Shown: positions 14,946 through 31,842 of the stretch, in pieces
Layout of the letters: each line of letters begins with the position of its first letter
How positions within the stretch are numbered: position 1 is the stretch's first letter
Assembly (NCBI RefSeq): GCF_000327385.1
Contig: NW_008706746.1
Span: 5,191,122-5,255,121 of the forward strand
DNA: 64,000 nt
DNA from: Lottia gigantea
Taxonomy: Eukaryota; Mollusca; Gastropoda; Lottiidae
Direction: 5' to 3'
The notes under the pieces: generated by a model
What the model was told of the DNA's origin: nothing
The model's input: only the letters and a program-made list of their open reading frames with translations
The model's database searches: none
Translations under genes and position numbers: made by a program

Positions 14946-17900
14946 CTGAAATTTGTGGGCAATTGTAGAACCTTCCATTGCTGAGTACTAAAGTTTTCAG
15001 ATACATACCTATCTGAAGGAGTAACTTCTTTGAACAATTTAAGATGCAACTGAAGATCAAATTTACAATCTATAGTAATTATAGACATTTGTACATCAAA
15101 GTTTGATAATGGAAAAAGTATGTTTTGTTCTTTTGTATCTCTAATGCAAATGGTGTACAGCTTTCAAAGAAAAGTATTAGAATACATGACATTGTACAGT
15201 AATCTGGTGAAAAGCTAGAATAGAATATGCTGGAGTGGAATATGAATTCTTTGAGCTCATAAAGAATGGAGCGTGACTGAATACAAATTGGAAAAGACGA
15301 TACGAATTATTGAGTAAAGTTGTTGAAGTAGCAATGACAGAGAGGTTAATATTGTTGTTAGATTGGTGTCACGATGTTGGTCTTGCTTCTTACAAATCAC
15401 CAAATGTATCCATTGATTTTATAGGCTGTCAGCATTAGTAATAATCACTTCTCCTTCAATATTACTCATTCTCTAATCTGTGTAGCTAATTATCAATCGA
15501 CTAGGATTCACTCCAGACCAATGAGTTGAACATATCTTGCATGATGTGTACAGAACTCTTGAAGATGGTTTACCTACGAGCTAGATTAATAGATAAATAG
15601 ATCAAATTTCTACAACTCTTAACTGAATATTCAGTTCTTTCTAACTTTTTATTGAATATTTGTAACGTTATCTCAATCATTTTAATGTTTAGATACTTAC
15701 TGAATATAATATATCGGTGAATTATATATGATCAAATATCACCATTTCTTTGTAGTGGCTTCACAGTAATACTTTCAAAAACTGATATGAATATAATCCA
15801 GATCTGAATGAAATGAAATGTAACCACTGTATAAATTGAAAAATTATGTGAATAATTGATGGCCATTATTATTATTGATTGTTCATATTTTTAATTAGTT
15901 AATTAATCATCAATTAATTTATGAAAACTGATGAATATTCATTAAGTATTTTAACATAACATCTTGTTTAGATGTTTGTTGACTTCTTCTTGGCATTTTA
16001 TGGAAATATTTTTGATTTTTAGAGATCAATTGAAGGTGTTTTATAAGTATGTGACAGTAGTTTTAATGTGTAAGCAAGCCCAGGATGTAATCAATACTCA
16101 CATATATTTTGAGTTTAATGTGCATTTCTCAGACAGAAATGAAAATGGACACAGTAAAGACATACTGGTAATGCAGTTAAATAACTTCAAGAAATAATGT
16201 AAATGAATTGAGGGAAAAAAATTTAACATTGCGATTTCTTACACATTTTTCTTTAATATATAAGCCATTGTTAATAGCTAAGTTACTCACAGAACCTTTT
16301 GTACCTAAACTATAGTTCTCAGATATTATTTGAAATGTAATAACAAATGGTAGATTAATAATCCCTAGGGTATAACAAATGTATATACTCCTGTATTTGT
16401 TATGATTAGAATCTTGTGGAGGAACCTAGTAGATATTTAGACCCTCTCTTGAGGTTTGCTTCATCTAGCAATTTATATACTTACTGCCATAGAGTAGGGC
16501 CAATTCACTCAAATATTGCAGACTATAATTAATGATAGAAAAACCAATATTTTAGACAGCCATCCAATTTATCTGTATTCTATCATGTTTATCCAATATT
16601 CATTGTTGTTCATGATAAACTGGGCTAGACAAAATAAGCCTGGGTTTGTAATATTATTATTATTGATGAAGGATTTCAAATTGATGTAAAACCTAAAACA
16701 GCCCATTCTTAGCCTGCCCATATGGTACCCATCCTAATCAGTAAGCAAGTTTCAAATTAAATTAAAAAGAAATGGTACTAGTACCCTTTTGGTTTTTTTT
16801 TTAGATTTTCATCAGCATTTGTATTTGAACATAGTTTTTTCTGATTGTTTTATTAAACTGCACCTGAATTTAAGCAAAATTTTGAAACATGATTTTATCA
16901 ATTAAATTTGTTAACTGACAATCCTACACTAAACAGGTTTCACATTTCTTGTTACATTTTTAAGTTGGTTTGATGAATGGAATTTTGATATGAAATCTTT
17001 CAACACCTTCCTGATGTGTATAAAAAAAAGTACTCATTACTCAGGAGTAAAGAAATTGGATCTCAATGAAGATTAATCAATGAATAATCCAGTAAGAAAA
17101 AGCTGACAATACAACTAAGTCAATTGAATATATCTAATAATTGTCTATGAGAATAATTTCTTATCTTCTATAAGAACTATAAACAAGCCACATGGTGTCT
17201 ATCATCTCTTAAATACAGTAGGCAAACTAGATAAGACACAATTTGGCTACCAATGATAATAAAGCTCAAATCTTGAATCTCGATCAATGGCGCCTTATCT
17301 TAGAAAGACTAGCTACACTGTGGCTGGCTGCCTGGTTTGTCTGTGTTGCCATAGAAACTGAAGCTAGAGGGAAAAAGCCTCTGCCCTCACATGTTGATAT
17401 AACCATATGATCAGGGTTAAGAACTCAAGTGCTGTTTAAAGATGCATTACCACTTATGAGTGTAATTTTTCTTTTTCACATGAAAAATACTAATGAGCAG
17501 GAAAGAGATCTTGTTAAACTAATATTTCCAATTCATGATTTGCTTTAAGGATAATGCTTATGGTAACTGTGTTAATCTTCTCCCAAAATAAATCTAGTGT
17601 ATTGAAATAAGACAGCAAATCTCTCTGTACTAAGAAGTAACATTGTTAATACAAATTAATTTAAATAGATGTAAATTGCTAAATTTCCAAACTTTATTAA
17701 ATGCATCATCATTAACCTGGAATAATAATGATAGATATTTCATTAAGATGAACAGTGAACATTAACTATTGAAAATTGTACAAATCCATCAATTTAGTAC
17801 AAGCAGTTGCCTGTTCCTTCAACAACCCCTCCCTCTTCTTTTAAGTCCCTGTCATTCTATTTTTACCTTAACTCCTGACCCTCATCTGTCTTATCCCTAC

Positions 17901-19770
17901 CCCACTCTGAGAATTGATGTAATATATAAGTAGTAAGTAACATATGTACCTATCATATATCATGACAAGAGCTATAAGTGTTATGAGGATTAATTATTAC
18001 CAGGTTGTACACATTAGAACTTCTGTAAACAATTAATCTAATTAGATCAGCTCATCTCTTTTATCATTAAAAAAGTACAATATTCCAGTGTTATTTTGGC
18101 ATCCATTTGTTACTGCAGTTACCATGGACTTTGAAACAAAGATTTCAAGATTTTCATAGATTTATGAAGTCACTGCTTGAATAATTAGTAAAGAGCTGGA
18201 AGCTCCAAGACAGTAAGAAATCCAAGTTGACTGATTTTTAAAACTTAATCTTAAAGTACATCCTGGAAAAATTAAATTAGTTTTCAATAGAATGAAAAGT
18301 CAATATCTTCAATGTAAGAGAATATGAGATCATTGACTGTCTTTGATTTAGATACCATACATACATCATTGTTTAACATCTTGTATACCAGATGATAGAT
18401 GGGGGTGGGGTTCTGTCTGCCAAATCAATTTCAAATAATTTGACACCTCCCAGATGCTAATCTAATTAGCCACGGTTAAAAGTGAAGAAAGTAATTAAGC
18501 ATTACATCAAAAGCTGACCAAACAAAGATGGTAGACTGTAATGTGGTCATAGTGATGATAATAAACCTGACAGGTTACTTCTGCTTTTTCAATACTTTAA
18601 TCTGCATTTCTCCTTTCCTTCTTAGAAAATAGGGTAATAAAAGAATATATCCTGATTTTGGCATCAACATCAGCCACAGTCTGGTTTGACATTTCATCTC
18701 TGAAAACAGTTGTAATCATATCTACCATGGGTGATATGGTCCTCTGCTTTCTCTATTAACTCTTCAACAAAGAAAATAATCTTAGCCCTTTCAGATAATT
18801 CAACTGGAAGATATATAAAGATAGTAAATTTCATATTGTAGGCATAGAAATTCTTTGTCTTAATGATTTTGCGACAAGTATCTGTTTGTTTTCTGATTTG
18901 AAGTATACATCACTGTTTTAACAATTATGTAAGATTTATTTCAAATTTAGGTCTCTTCAACCAGGAGAATCACAAAAAGATAGAAGTTTGCCCTCGCATA
19001 AGTTTTGCATAAGTGGTTGTTTTGAATGGTGAATGGATTGATTCTTTGAAACATTGAAATATTAGTGGAAGAAATTGAAAGTGATCAACACTGAAATGAC
19101 TTTAATAAAAATCATTAAGGAGAAAGAAATATTTATATTGGAATTTCCTGTTACAAATACTAGAAACTATACTGATTTCATATTGTAGGGTTATTGTAAG
19201 CTTTTACTATTTGCATCATTTATATTAATTAACTTCATAAAAGCAATGATATACAAAGCTCTAGATTGTTTAGTAAGTAATAGTACTAGTATTATTAGTA
19301 AAAAAAACTCATGATCCGATATCACCACATCTGATAATCATTATGATAAAATCTACACAATTGTGAAGTGATCAGTTGATAAATTTTTATGTGGCATTTT
19401 TTCTTTAAATGGCTTATGCACATACTTGTTATTGTCATTGTATTGTCATTATATGTGGCATTCCTCTACATAAAAAAGTCTTATGAAATGGGAAAATAGT
19501 CATATAGGCTAGAAATAGTGCTTTTCTTGAATTTTTATTATTTAAGAATTATAAATTTTATTTTAAAATAAGCGGTTTTAAAAAACAAATGATATTTCTC
19601 TTGAAATTGTTGCAAACTGAAATTCTATACCATAACACATTCTGTCTGTTTTTAATTTGCTACCAATAAATGAATGAGTTGTTTGATAGGGTTCAGTTCT
19701 TTCAATTATTTTTGGTTAACTATTTAACCAACCTTATTTGTTTTTTAGGTCTATAATGACCCAATAAATT

Positions 19771-19791
19771 CTCCCCCCCTCCCCTTCCCCC
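19771..19791. repeat. C-rich tract
   Basis: A run of C broken by single or paired T stands out in AT-rich DNA, and a second pure C tract lies near 20013-20023. These are simple-sequence tracts with possible i-motif or G-quadruplex potential on the opposite strand. No function is implied. Confidence 0.5.
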
Positions 19792-21599
19792 GTTTTTTTT
19801 TATAGTAACCCACACCTCCATAAAATTAATCAAAGAAGCATATCTAGAACCTTATATTGTTTTCTTCAGAGGTACCAGATTCTTTATAGCTGAATACAGA
19901 AATCAAATATAAAATCCAGATCATATATACCCATCCCTACCTTGGTGCGCCATATAGTCTATTTTTGATGACATGGATTGGTGTCAATTGAAAATTTTTG
20001 TAACAAAATTAACATCCCCCCCCCCTTCTGAAAAAATGAAGCACCCTTATATTGTTCCTCTATTAGGACTGGTCAACTTTCAGATGTCAAATTATGCATT
20101 TGCTTTCTATTTTTTTCTCTTATCAAAATGTGTTATACAAATCATGATATAAAATAAACTAGAGCCACACGTGGCACAGAGTGGGACTTTGCAAATGTAG
20201 CAATTTGCTAAAGACCCTGAAAAAATCAACCTTCCACGATAATTAGATGATGTGCAAGAACAGTCTAAAGTTAAGAAATTTTCATTTTTTGGAAGATTTT
20301 AATACCGGAAGTAGACGTCAGACCTCACAAATGAAAGTATCAGCAGATAGCCAAGGTCAGTGACCTTTGATCTTGTAAAGGAGAAGGTCTAAAATGGTCA
20401 AGATCAAGAGATATACGTCATCAAAATTTCTAATTGCACACGACTATAAAACCGGAAGTTGACATAGGACAGCAAATATAAAAGTATAAATAAATAGCCA
20501 ATGCCAATGACGTTTGATCTTACAAAGGTCAAGGTCAACAAAGGTCAAGGTCAAAAATTGAAAATTTTGAATTTCCAAAACCTGTTCCTTTTTTTTAACT
20601 ATGAAGCGGAAACAACCGAACTTCTAAGACAAAGTGGCTCAAAACATGAGATAATTGTATGCAAAGTTCCATTTTGAACAAATGTATACTTTGGGAGTTA
20701 TGCCCTTGGCCAAAAATGTCAATAATGAGTAATTTAAACCAGATGTGCCATGCCCACCTCAATTTTTTTTGCATAGGTTAATTGATATTCAAAATGTTAT
20801 GTCGTGTTCCAAATTTCAAGCTTCTACATCATACAGGTCAAAAGATATAGGTCAACAAAAGTCAACAAAAGTCAAAATCGAAAAATGAAAATATCCAAAT
20901 GTTAAAACCCGTTCCTTTTTTGGAACTATAAAGCTGAAGCAACTGAGCTGTTAACACAAACTGGCCAAAAGGATGAGGTAATTGTGTGCAAAGGCCCTTT
21001 TTGAACAAACGCATCCTATGCGAGTTATGCCCCTGCCTCTAAATGTAAACAAGTAGTACTTCAACCCGGATGTGCCGCCCCCACCTAAATTTTTTTGTCA
21101 TAGGCGAATTCATATTCGAAGTGTCCAGTTGTATTCCAAATATCAAGGTTCTACATCACATAGATCATAAGATATACATACACAAGCTCAAAAAGTCGCA
21201 AATATTGTAAAAAAAAACTCAAATTTGAAAAATCACGAATTTCAATTTCGCTTTAAAAAAACGATTGTTATATATCTATGTAAGGTGCATGACAAGCACA
21301 TTAGGAAACCGAAAAATTTACCCTCTAGGGTAGGTCACGTGCTAGAGCAGTCCAAAGTTGCGAATTTGGCTTTTTACGGATAGCTATTAAACCGGAAGTA
21401 CATGACGGAGGTCAAAGGTCAAAGTATCAAATGATAGCCAAGGTCATTAAAATTTGACCGTATGAAGGTCAAGGTCATCAAAGGTCAAGGTCACAAGAAA
21501 TAAGCTTTCAAACTTTGAAAAAATTCAATCCGGTCTGGATTTTATTTTAAAATCGGCCATAAAATTTTCTTTGCCAAAGATCAGCTAAATTTTGTTGAC

Positions 21600-21935
21600 C
21601 TACATAAATTAAAAAAATGCGCATGCACGCAACAAAAATTCAATATTTCCAACAAATTTAGAATTGGATATGATACACATACATACCAAGTTTGGTGAAA
21701 TTCGGATAAGAAATAAGAAAGTTGGTTATGCGCATGCACACAACAAAAATTCAATATTTCCATCAAATTTAGAATTGGATTATACAAATGCATACCAAGT
21801 TTCATGAAAATCGGATAAGAAATAAGAAAGTTGGTAATGCGCATGCGCAAAACAAAATTCAATATTTTCATCAAATTTAGAATTGGATTATACACATACA
21901 TACCAAGTTTGATGAAATTCTGAGAAGAATTAAGA
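21600..21935. repeat. About 110-bp tandem repeat, three copies
   Basis: The motif GCGCATGC recurs at 21619, 21730 and 21839 (spacings 111 and 109). Each is followed by a conserved AATTCAATATTT, then TTAGAATTGGAT, CATACCAAGTTT and GATAAGAAATAAGAAAGTT. The long minus-strand open frame across it is a by-product of the repeats, because the period is not a multiple of three. Confidence 0.8.
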
Positions 21936-23150
21936 AAGTTGGGAAATTAAGTGTGGGTATCCCTTTAATGTGCTTCCGTAAGCTCAATTTACAGTATAAC
22001 ACGGTTCAAACCACTAAGGAGCTTATTCATATGCCATAACTGGACGTAAAACATGTATTATTAAAAAAATATAAAAGAGAGGGTATCTTTAAAACAACTT
22101 AAACTTTTCTATTGGGGTTGACAGTCAGGTTAATCTAATTAGCCGATTTATCTAATAATAGTCCCATGTTAAGTGAATGGGGTTTTGAATTTGCATGTAA
22201 GGTATACATGTTATATATCACTGAAAAGCCCTCGATGCGTAGATTATGTCTGTGTGAAAATTATGGTTATAACATGAATAGAATGGTTGCTAGGGCTCTT
22301 TAAAAGAAAATTTCGCTATTTTCAAACGCCTATAACATCGCAAGTTATAGTCGGAAAAAAAAAATAAAAATACGATCGGATAGGTATCGTCGAGGACATT
22401 AAGCCATATGAAACTCAAGGTCATAAGAGTTCAAGGTCACGAGATTAAAAGCCTCAAATATTGAACAAATTTGAAAATTTTCATTAAAAACTGAAAAGAA
22501 AGCAAAATCAAAATTCAAAATTCGGCTTGCAAGGAATTGTTGCCGAACGTCTTAGGTTTCTATTGACACCAAAAACATGCAAATCGGATAACAAATGAGG
22601 GAGAAATATCGTATTTAAGAAATCTTACGCTAATCAAAATGGCGACTGGATTGACGCTTCCGGTCAAATTTTTTTCGCTCATTTTAATTTGAATGATATT
22701 TCTAATGATATGCATATGTGTTTTTAGGCGTAGCTGTGAAAATTAAAAAGTTGCAAAACTGACTTTGAAGGCAATTTTTGCAAAAACTGGATATAATGCA
22801 AAACTTCTGAAAACACATTTGGGTTTATCAACATGACAATATTTTCCCATATAAATTTCAGATCGATTGATTTCATAGCAAAAAAAATAGCAAATTTGCA
22901 TAATTTAAAGTGTCACAGTATAACGTTACGTTTATGCAATACAATGCAGAAAATTGTATGTAAATCGAGCCGTAAATAAGCAGACCAGTGCTTTCCGTAG
23001 TTTGTTATAGTGGTAGACCTCTACGCATGTACGGTTTGTCAAATATGTACCGTTTGACATTTTTGTTTCGTCTGTGAGCTCTGTCAAGAATTTGAAAAAA
23101 AAAAAAAAAAAGAAAAAAAAAAGAATATTTTTTTGATTAACGAAAATAAA

Positions 23151-23178
23151 GCAGGGCGTTCGGAAACGAACGCCCTGC
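23151..23178. repeat. GC-rich 12-bp perfect hairpin with GAAA loop
   Basis: GCAGGGCGTTCG is followed by GAAA and then by its exact reverse complement. The 12-bp stem is GC-rich and sits between A-rich tracts (about 23095-23123 and 23181-23198). Compensating symmetry in such AT-rich surroundings suggests a functional terminus of the composite repeat to the left, or a structured RNA end. There is no direct evidence for either. Confidence 0.8.
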
Positions 23179-23200
23179 ATAAAAAAAAAAAAAAAAAAGA

Positions 23201-28785
<5,585 letters not shown>

Positions 28786-29384
28786 CTATATGATTTGTAC
28801 ATGTAGATATTATATTTTAGAAATCAAAATTTGTAATTAAAATCATGAGATGTTACTAGTGCTTATAGTACTTTCAATCTTTTGTCATGACATGTACAAA
28901 TTATGCTTATATAATTTTGGGCTAATTTATCGGAAAGTTTTTTGTTGTTTTTTGGAATTTCATCATTTTATATTATGATTTGAAAAGGTAATGATCAGTT
29001 TTTCCTTGTAACGGTTTTGATTAATGTCTCTCTTGAGAGCTCAAACATGAATGGGAAAGTTAGACATTTCTTTGGATATCACAAAATTAATCTACTAACA
29101 TGCAACTACATGAAACAAAAATGCACAAAAATGGGTAACAAATGAAAGAAAAAGAAATTAGAAAACTGTCTGACTTATCTAATCTCTCTATATGATAGGG
29201 CTTGGTGGTATACTACTAACAATTGATAAAGTTGAGTTATGTTTCCAGAACTCTGTTGCATAATAATACTTGGATAAAATTTCTATTTACATGTTGAAAA
29301 ATAAGTGTTCAATGACCAGATCTGAAATATAGGTAACTTGGACTTTCACATGTTTAGTAAAGTCTAATAGATTCATCTCTAAAG
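28786..29384 (+). other. Probable MIB1 3' UTR / downstream flank
   Basis: AT-rich non-coding sequence after the MIB1 stop. A variant polyadenylation hexamer ATTAAA lies at 28836-28841. Canonical AATAAA occurs only further on (30115-30120, 30244-30249, 30422-30427, 30732-30737), so the true 3' end cannot be chosen from sequence. If the distal sites are used, the Harbinger remnant at 29385-30062 would lie inside the 3' UTR. Confidence 0.45.
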
Positions 29385-29520
29385 CCCAACGCAGACGAGG
29401 AACATTTCTGTCGACAAAACAAAAACATCGAACAAATATATTTGTTTTCCGTTATCCACAGACGACGAACATTTAGCTCGAACAATACGCCAGTGTCACG
29501 GAAAATCACCTGACTTCAAA

Positions 29521-29838
29521 ATGGCGACGCGGAGAAGAAAATGTAAAATTGCGTTAGCTATTTTATTAATTTTAAAAAGACGCCAACATAGACGGCGAAA
29601 TAGGAGCATTTGGGTCCATACCTGGATTCGACGTCGTAAAGAGCTGGGTGTGTTTGGCAACCTTGCACAGGAGCTGTCGGCTGACGACCCAGCAATGTAT
29701 CGGCAATATTTCCGGGTTGACAAAGATGGGTTCAACACAATATTGAGGCAGATTGCGACCACATATCTACTAAAATCTGCTCCTTCTCCACAGTCCAAAA
29801 TTTTGTGTTGGTGGATTCACTGGATGTCGCCATTTTGA
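29521..29838 (+). pseudogene. Truncated Harbinger transposase N-terminus
   Basis: A 105-codon frame opens MATRRRKCKIALAILLILKR and continues through RRRNRSIWVHTWIRRRKELG and LSADDPAMYRQYFRVDKDGF. The pattern basic stretch, W-x-x-P/T-W-I-x-x-R, then DPxxYRxYFRM/V-x-x-x-x-F is typical of the region preceding the DDE_Tnp_4 nuclease in PIF/Harbinger transposases and HARBI1-like proteins. It stops about 25 codons past the conserved part with unrelated sequence, and no DDE residues follow, so it cannot encode an active transposase. It may still be translated as a small basic protein, but nothing here supports a host role. Confidence 0.7.
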
Positions 29839-29992
29839 GTGTCATGTGGTCTGGCTTTGATCGCTGATCGGTCTTTCGGTGATGAATGTTCGGCGCTAAT
29901 GTTCGTTGTTAACGCAGACGGCGAACAAAGAATTGTTCGGGAGGCGAACAATTTTATAAAAATCAAACATGCTTGATTTCACGAACAATTCT

Positions 29993-30012
29993 CACGAACA
30001 TTTTTGTTCGTG
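29993..30012. repeat. 8-bp perfect hairpin in Harbinger remnant
   Basis: CACGAACA, a TTTT loop, then TGTTCGTG. It lies close to another imperfect palindrome (AAATCAAACATGCTTGATTT, 29960-29979). Both belong to the subterminal region of the Harbinger-derived block. Confidence 0.7.
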
Positions 30013-30062
30013 TTTCTGTAATCTGCAGACGGTGAAAAAAATGATCGAAACAAAATTTTTAC

Positions 30063-31417
30063 TATTGTTCACTTAAAATGTTCCTTTCGAGTCTTTTATT
30101 GTTACTATAATGGTAATAAATTGAAGTTTCATTTTTATGTGTACTATTTGATCGATATGTAAATTCTTTCTATATATCGCTATTGTATATTGGGGTCTGG
30201 GGTTACTACCATTGGTTAAATTGTGTAAAAAACTTACAACTGAAATAAAAAGATCAAGTTTAATTTTGGTACCATATGAAACTGGTATGAATTTGTTCAA
30301 GACTATTAAAGGGAAGCTACTCAGTAGGCTTGTGATAAAATGAAAGATTTTGAAACATGGTATTTTATGATTACTTTTTGTTAACAATGCAATTAATGTT
30401 GTCAATTGTATATTTTTCTGAAATAAAAGAATATTTTTTTTATTATTCAAATAGTAAGCCTACTAGGAATATGTAATAAATATTGTTGAATATGCATACA
30501 TGTCTTATCTTATACAAAACTGCCAGAGAAATTAAGCTAATGTTAAGCATTTATTATTGTACGTGACAATCCATAGCATACATTATATGCCTTAGCAAAT
30601 CTGTCCTTTCAGTTTTTTAATTATTGAAATCAAGAACAAAGGAAAACTGTTGAATTGTTTGTATTCATTTGAAACCAAGTGTGTACAGGTACTGAGAAAA
30701 AGTATTCGTTTTCTGTGTATAATTGTATATAAATAAAATTGATTAATATTGTGATGTACATGTTTTAATCATGTTAAGAGCAATTCTTAATGAATTTATT
30801 TAAGTATGTTATTCAGTGATATCCTTATAGGTGATGACTGTATAGTTTTACTTTCAGAAGTTAACTGAGGCAAGTCAATAATCTGAAGAATGTACAGTCT
30901 TTTGTGGACAGTTTTAAATGGTTATTTACTTAAGTCTTGAAATCTGTTGTATGTGGTACTTGCACATAACAATATAGACTATCTTAATTTTAAAAGCCGA
31001 ACAACCTGCAGGAAAATCTCAATTTTTTTTATTGTATGTAATTTGTTATGCTAATATAGAATGAATCTATTTAATTCCTAGTATTTATTTATTTTGAAGC
31101 AAGTGAAATTCTCAATTCAATATAATGGGTAAAAGATCTCAAAAGAACCCCCCAATCCTCATCATTAGAGTTTATCGGACTCCCAATATTTTTGCACTAA
31201 CTTCCAGAAACACTATCCAATTTATTTAATTGAGTTTTTTCAATCATATTTTCAATTGTTCAAGAGTTCATTGAAATAACCCTTGCTATATTTCTTGCAT
31301 ATTTGGAATTTTTAACAACCCAAAGAGTTTCCATAGGGCAGGAGCTCACATTCCATGAAACATGATTCAAAAGAAGCAAAACAGTATAAAAACAGGCAAT
31401 TACAAGAAATATTTTCA
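30063..31417. other. Intergenic / possible MIB1 distal 3' UTR
   Basis: AT-rich sequence with several AATAAA hexamers on the plus strand, the last at 30732-30737. It lies between the convergent MIB1 (+) and FKBP1A (-) genes. No coding potential is recognised; the open frame on the minus strand at 30073-30450 has no domain or splice support. Confidence 0.4.
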
Positions 31418-31423
31418 TTTATT
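31418..31423 (-). terminator. Candidate FKBP1A polyadenylation signal
   Basis: TTTATT on the plus strand is AATAAA on the minus strand, 420 nt downstream of the FKBP1A stop codon. It is a plausible poly(A) signal by motif and position only. Confidence 0.35.
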
Positions 31424-31842
31424 TCAATGTAGAATGTAAACAGATGACAACATTTAAAACAATATTAATAAATCCAAATCCTTAGCCATGATTGAATGTT
31501 GCACCAAAAAGGATAAAAAAAAAGTATAACAAGCACCGATGTAGATGTTTTAAAGTTGACATTCCACAAGTATCTTTCACAGAAAGAAAACCAATTGTCA
31601 ATAGATTCTCTAATATTATGCTACAAAGCCTGGCTTTGAATGAAAATTAATGAGCAAGATCTTAATGAAGCTTAACACAAACAGCACAAATCAGTCACAT
31701 AATACAGGTTAGATTGTCACTTTCCTTATTCAGATCACACTTTTTGTCCTCAACACATCTAGTTTGTTTGTAATAATGGAATTTAGTAGTTGATAAAAAT
31801 TTAACACAGTGACTGGCCAAGGACAAGATAAACATTGTTGAT

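Larger units (their letters stand above)
1..20158. other. Non-coding stretch, no recognised exon
   Basis: No stretch here could be matched to a known protein. The open frames are short, AT-rich and lack recognisable domains or flanking splice signals. I looked for the ankyrin exons expected just upstream of the MIB1 exon at 25596 and found none, so this is best read as a long MIB1 intron or upstream DNA. It holds scattered poly-A/T runs, small palindromes (for example 4551-4571, a 9-bp stem with a CTG loop), a TTAA-flanked MITE (10251-10517), a 143-bp inverted repeat (14803-14945) and a C-rich patch near 19771-19791. These are listed separately where useful. Confidence 0.6.
20159..23200. repeat. 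3-kb composite repeat with AGGTCA-rich modules
   Basis: Base composition changes at about 20159, with more CpG and less AT. The block contains (i) three degenerate copies of a module reading roughly AACCGGAAGT ... GATAGCCAAGGTCA ... AAGGTCAAGGTCA near 20290, 20440 and 21380; (ii) two copies of a 327-bp unit starting CCTGTTCCTTTTTT at about 20581 and CCCGTTCCTTTTTT at about 20908; and (iii) three copies of a roughly 110-bp unit around GCGCATGC at 21619, 21730 and 21839. No transposase or polymerase domain is visible. On the minus strand the left edge reads GCCACGTGTGGCTCTAG followed by T, reminiscent of a Helitron 3' end (hairpin then CTRR), but the stem is only 5 bp, so class is uncertain. 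Confidence 0.6.
29385..30062 (+). mobile_element. PIF/Harbinger deletion derivative
   Basis: A locally CpG-richer block with a repeated subterminal motif near CGCAGACGRCGAACA. Copies lie at about 29389 (AACGCAGACGAGGAACA), 29456 (CACAGACGACGAACATT), 29911 (AACGCAGACGGCGAACAAA) and 30023 (CTGCAGACGGTGAAAAAA), all in the same orientation. Between them is a 105-codon frame resembling the N-terminal region of Harbinger transposases. The catalytic DDE domain is absent, so the element is an internally deleted, non-autonomous copy. Clear inverted termini and a three-base duplication could not be fixed. Confidence 0.65.

Noticed and set aside
21581-21901. 106-codon minus-strand frame with repeated NPILNLMEILNF
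   Set aside because: It is the translation of a roughly 110-bp DNA tandem repeat whose period is not a multiple of three.
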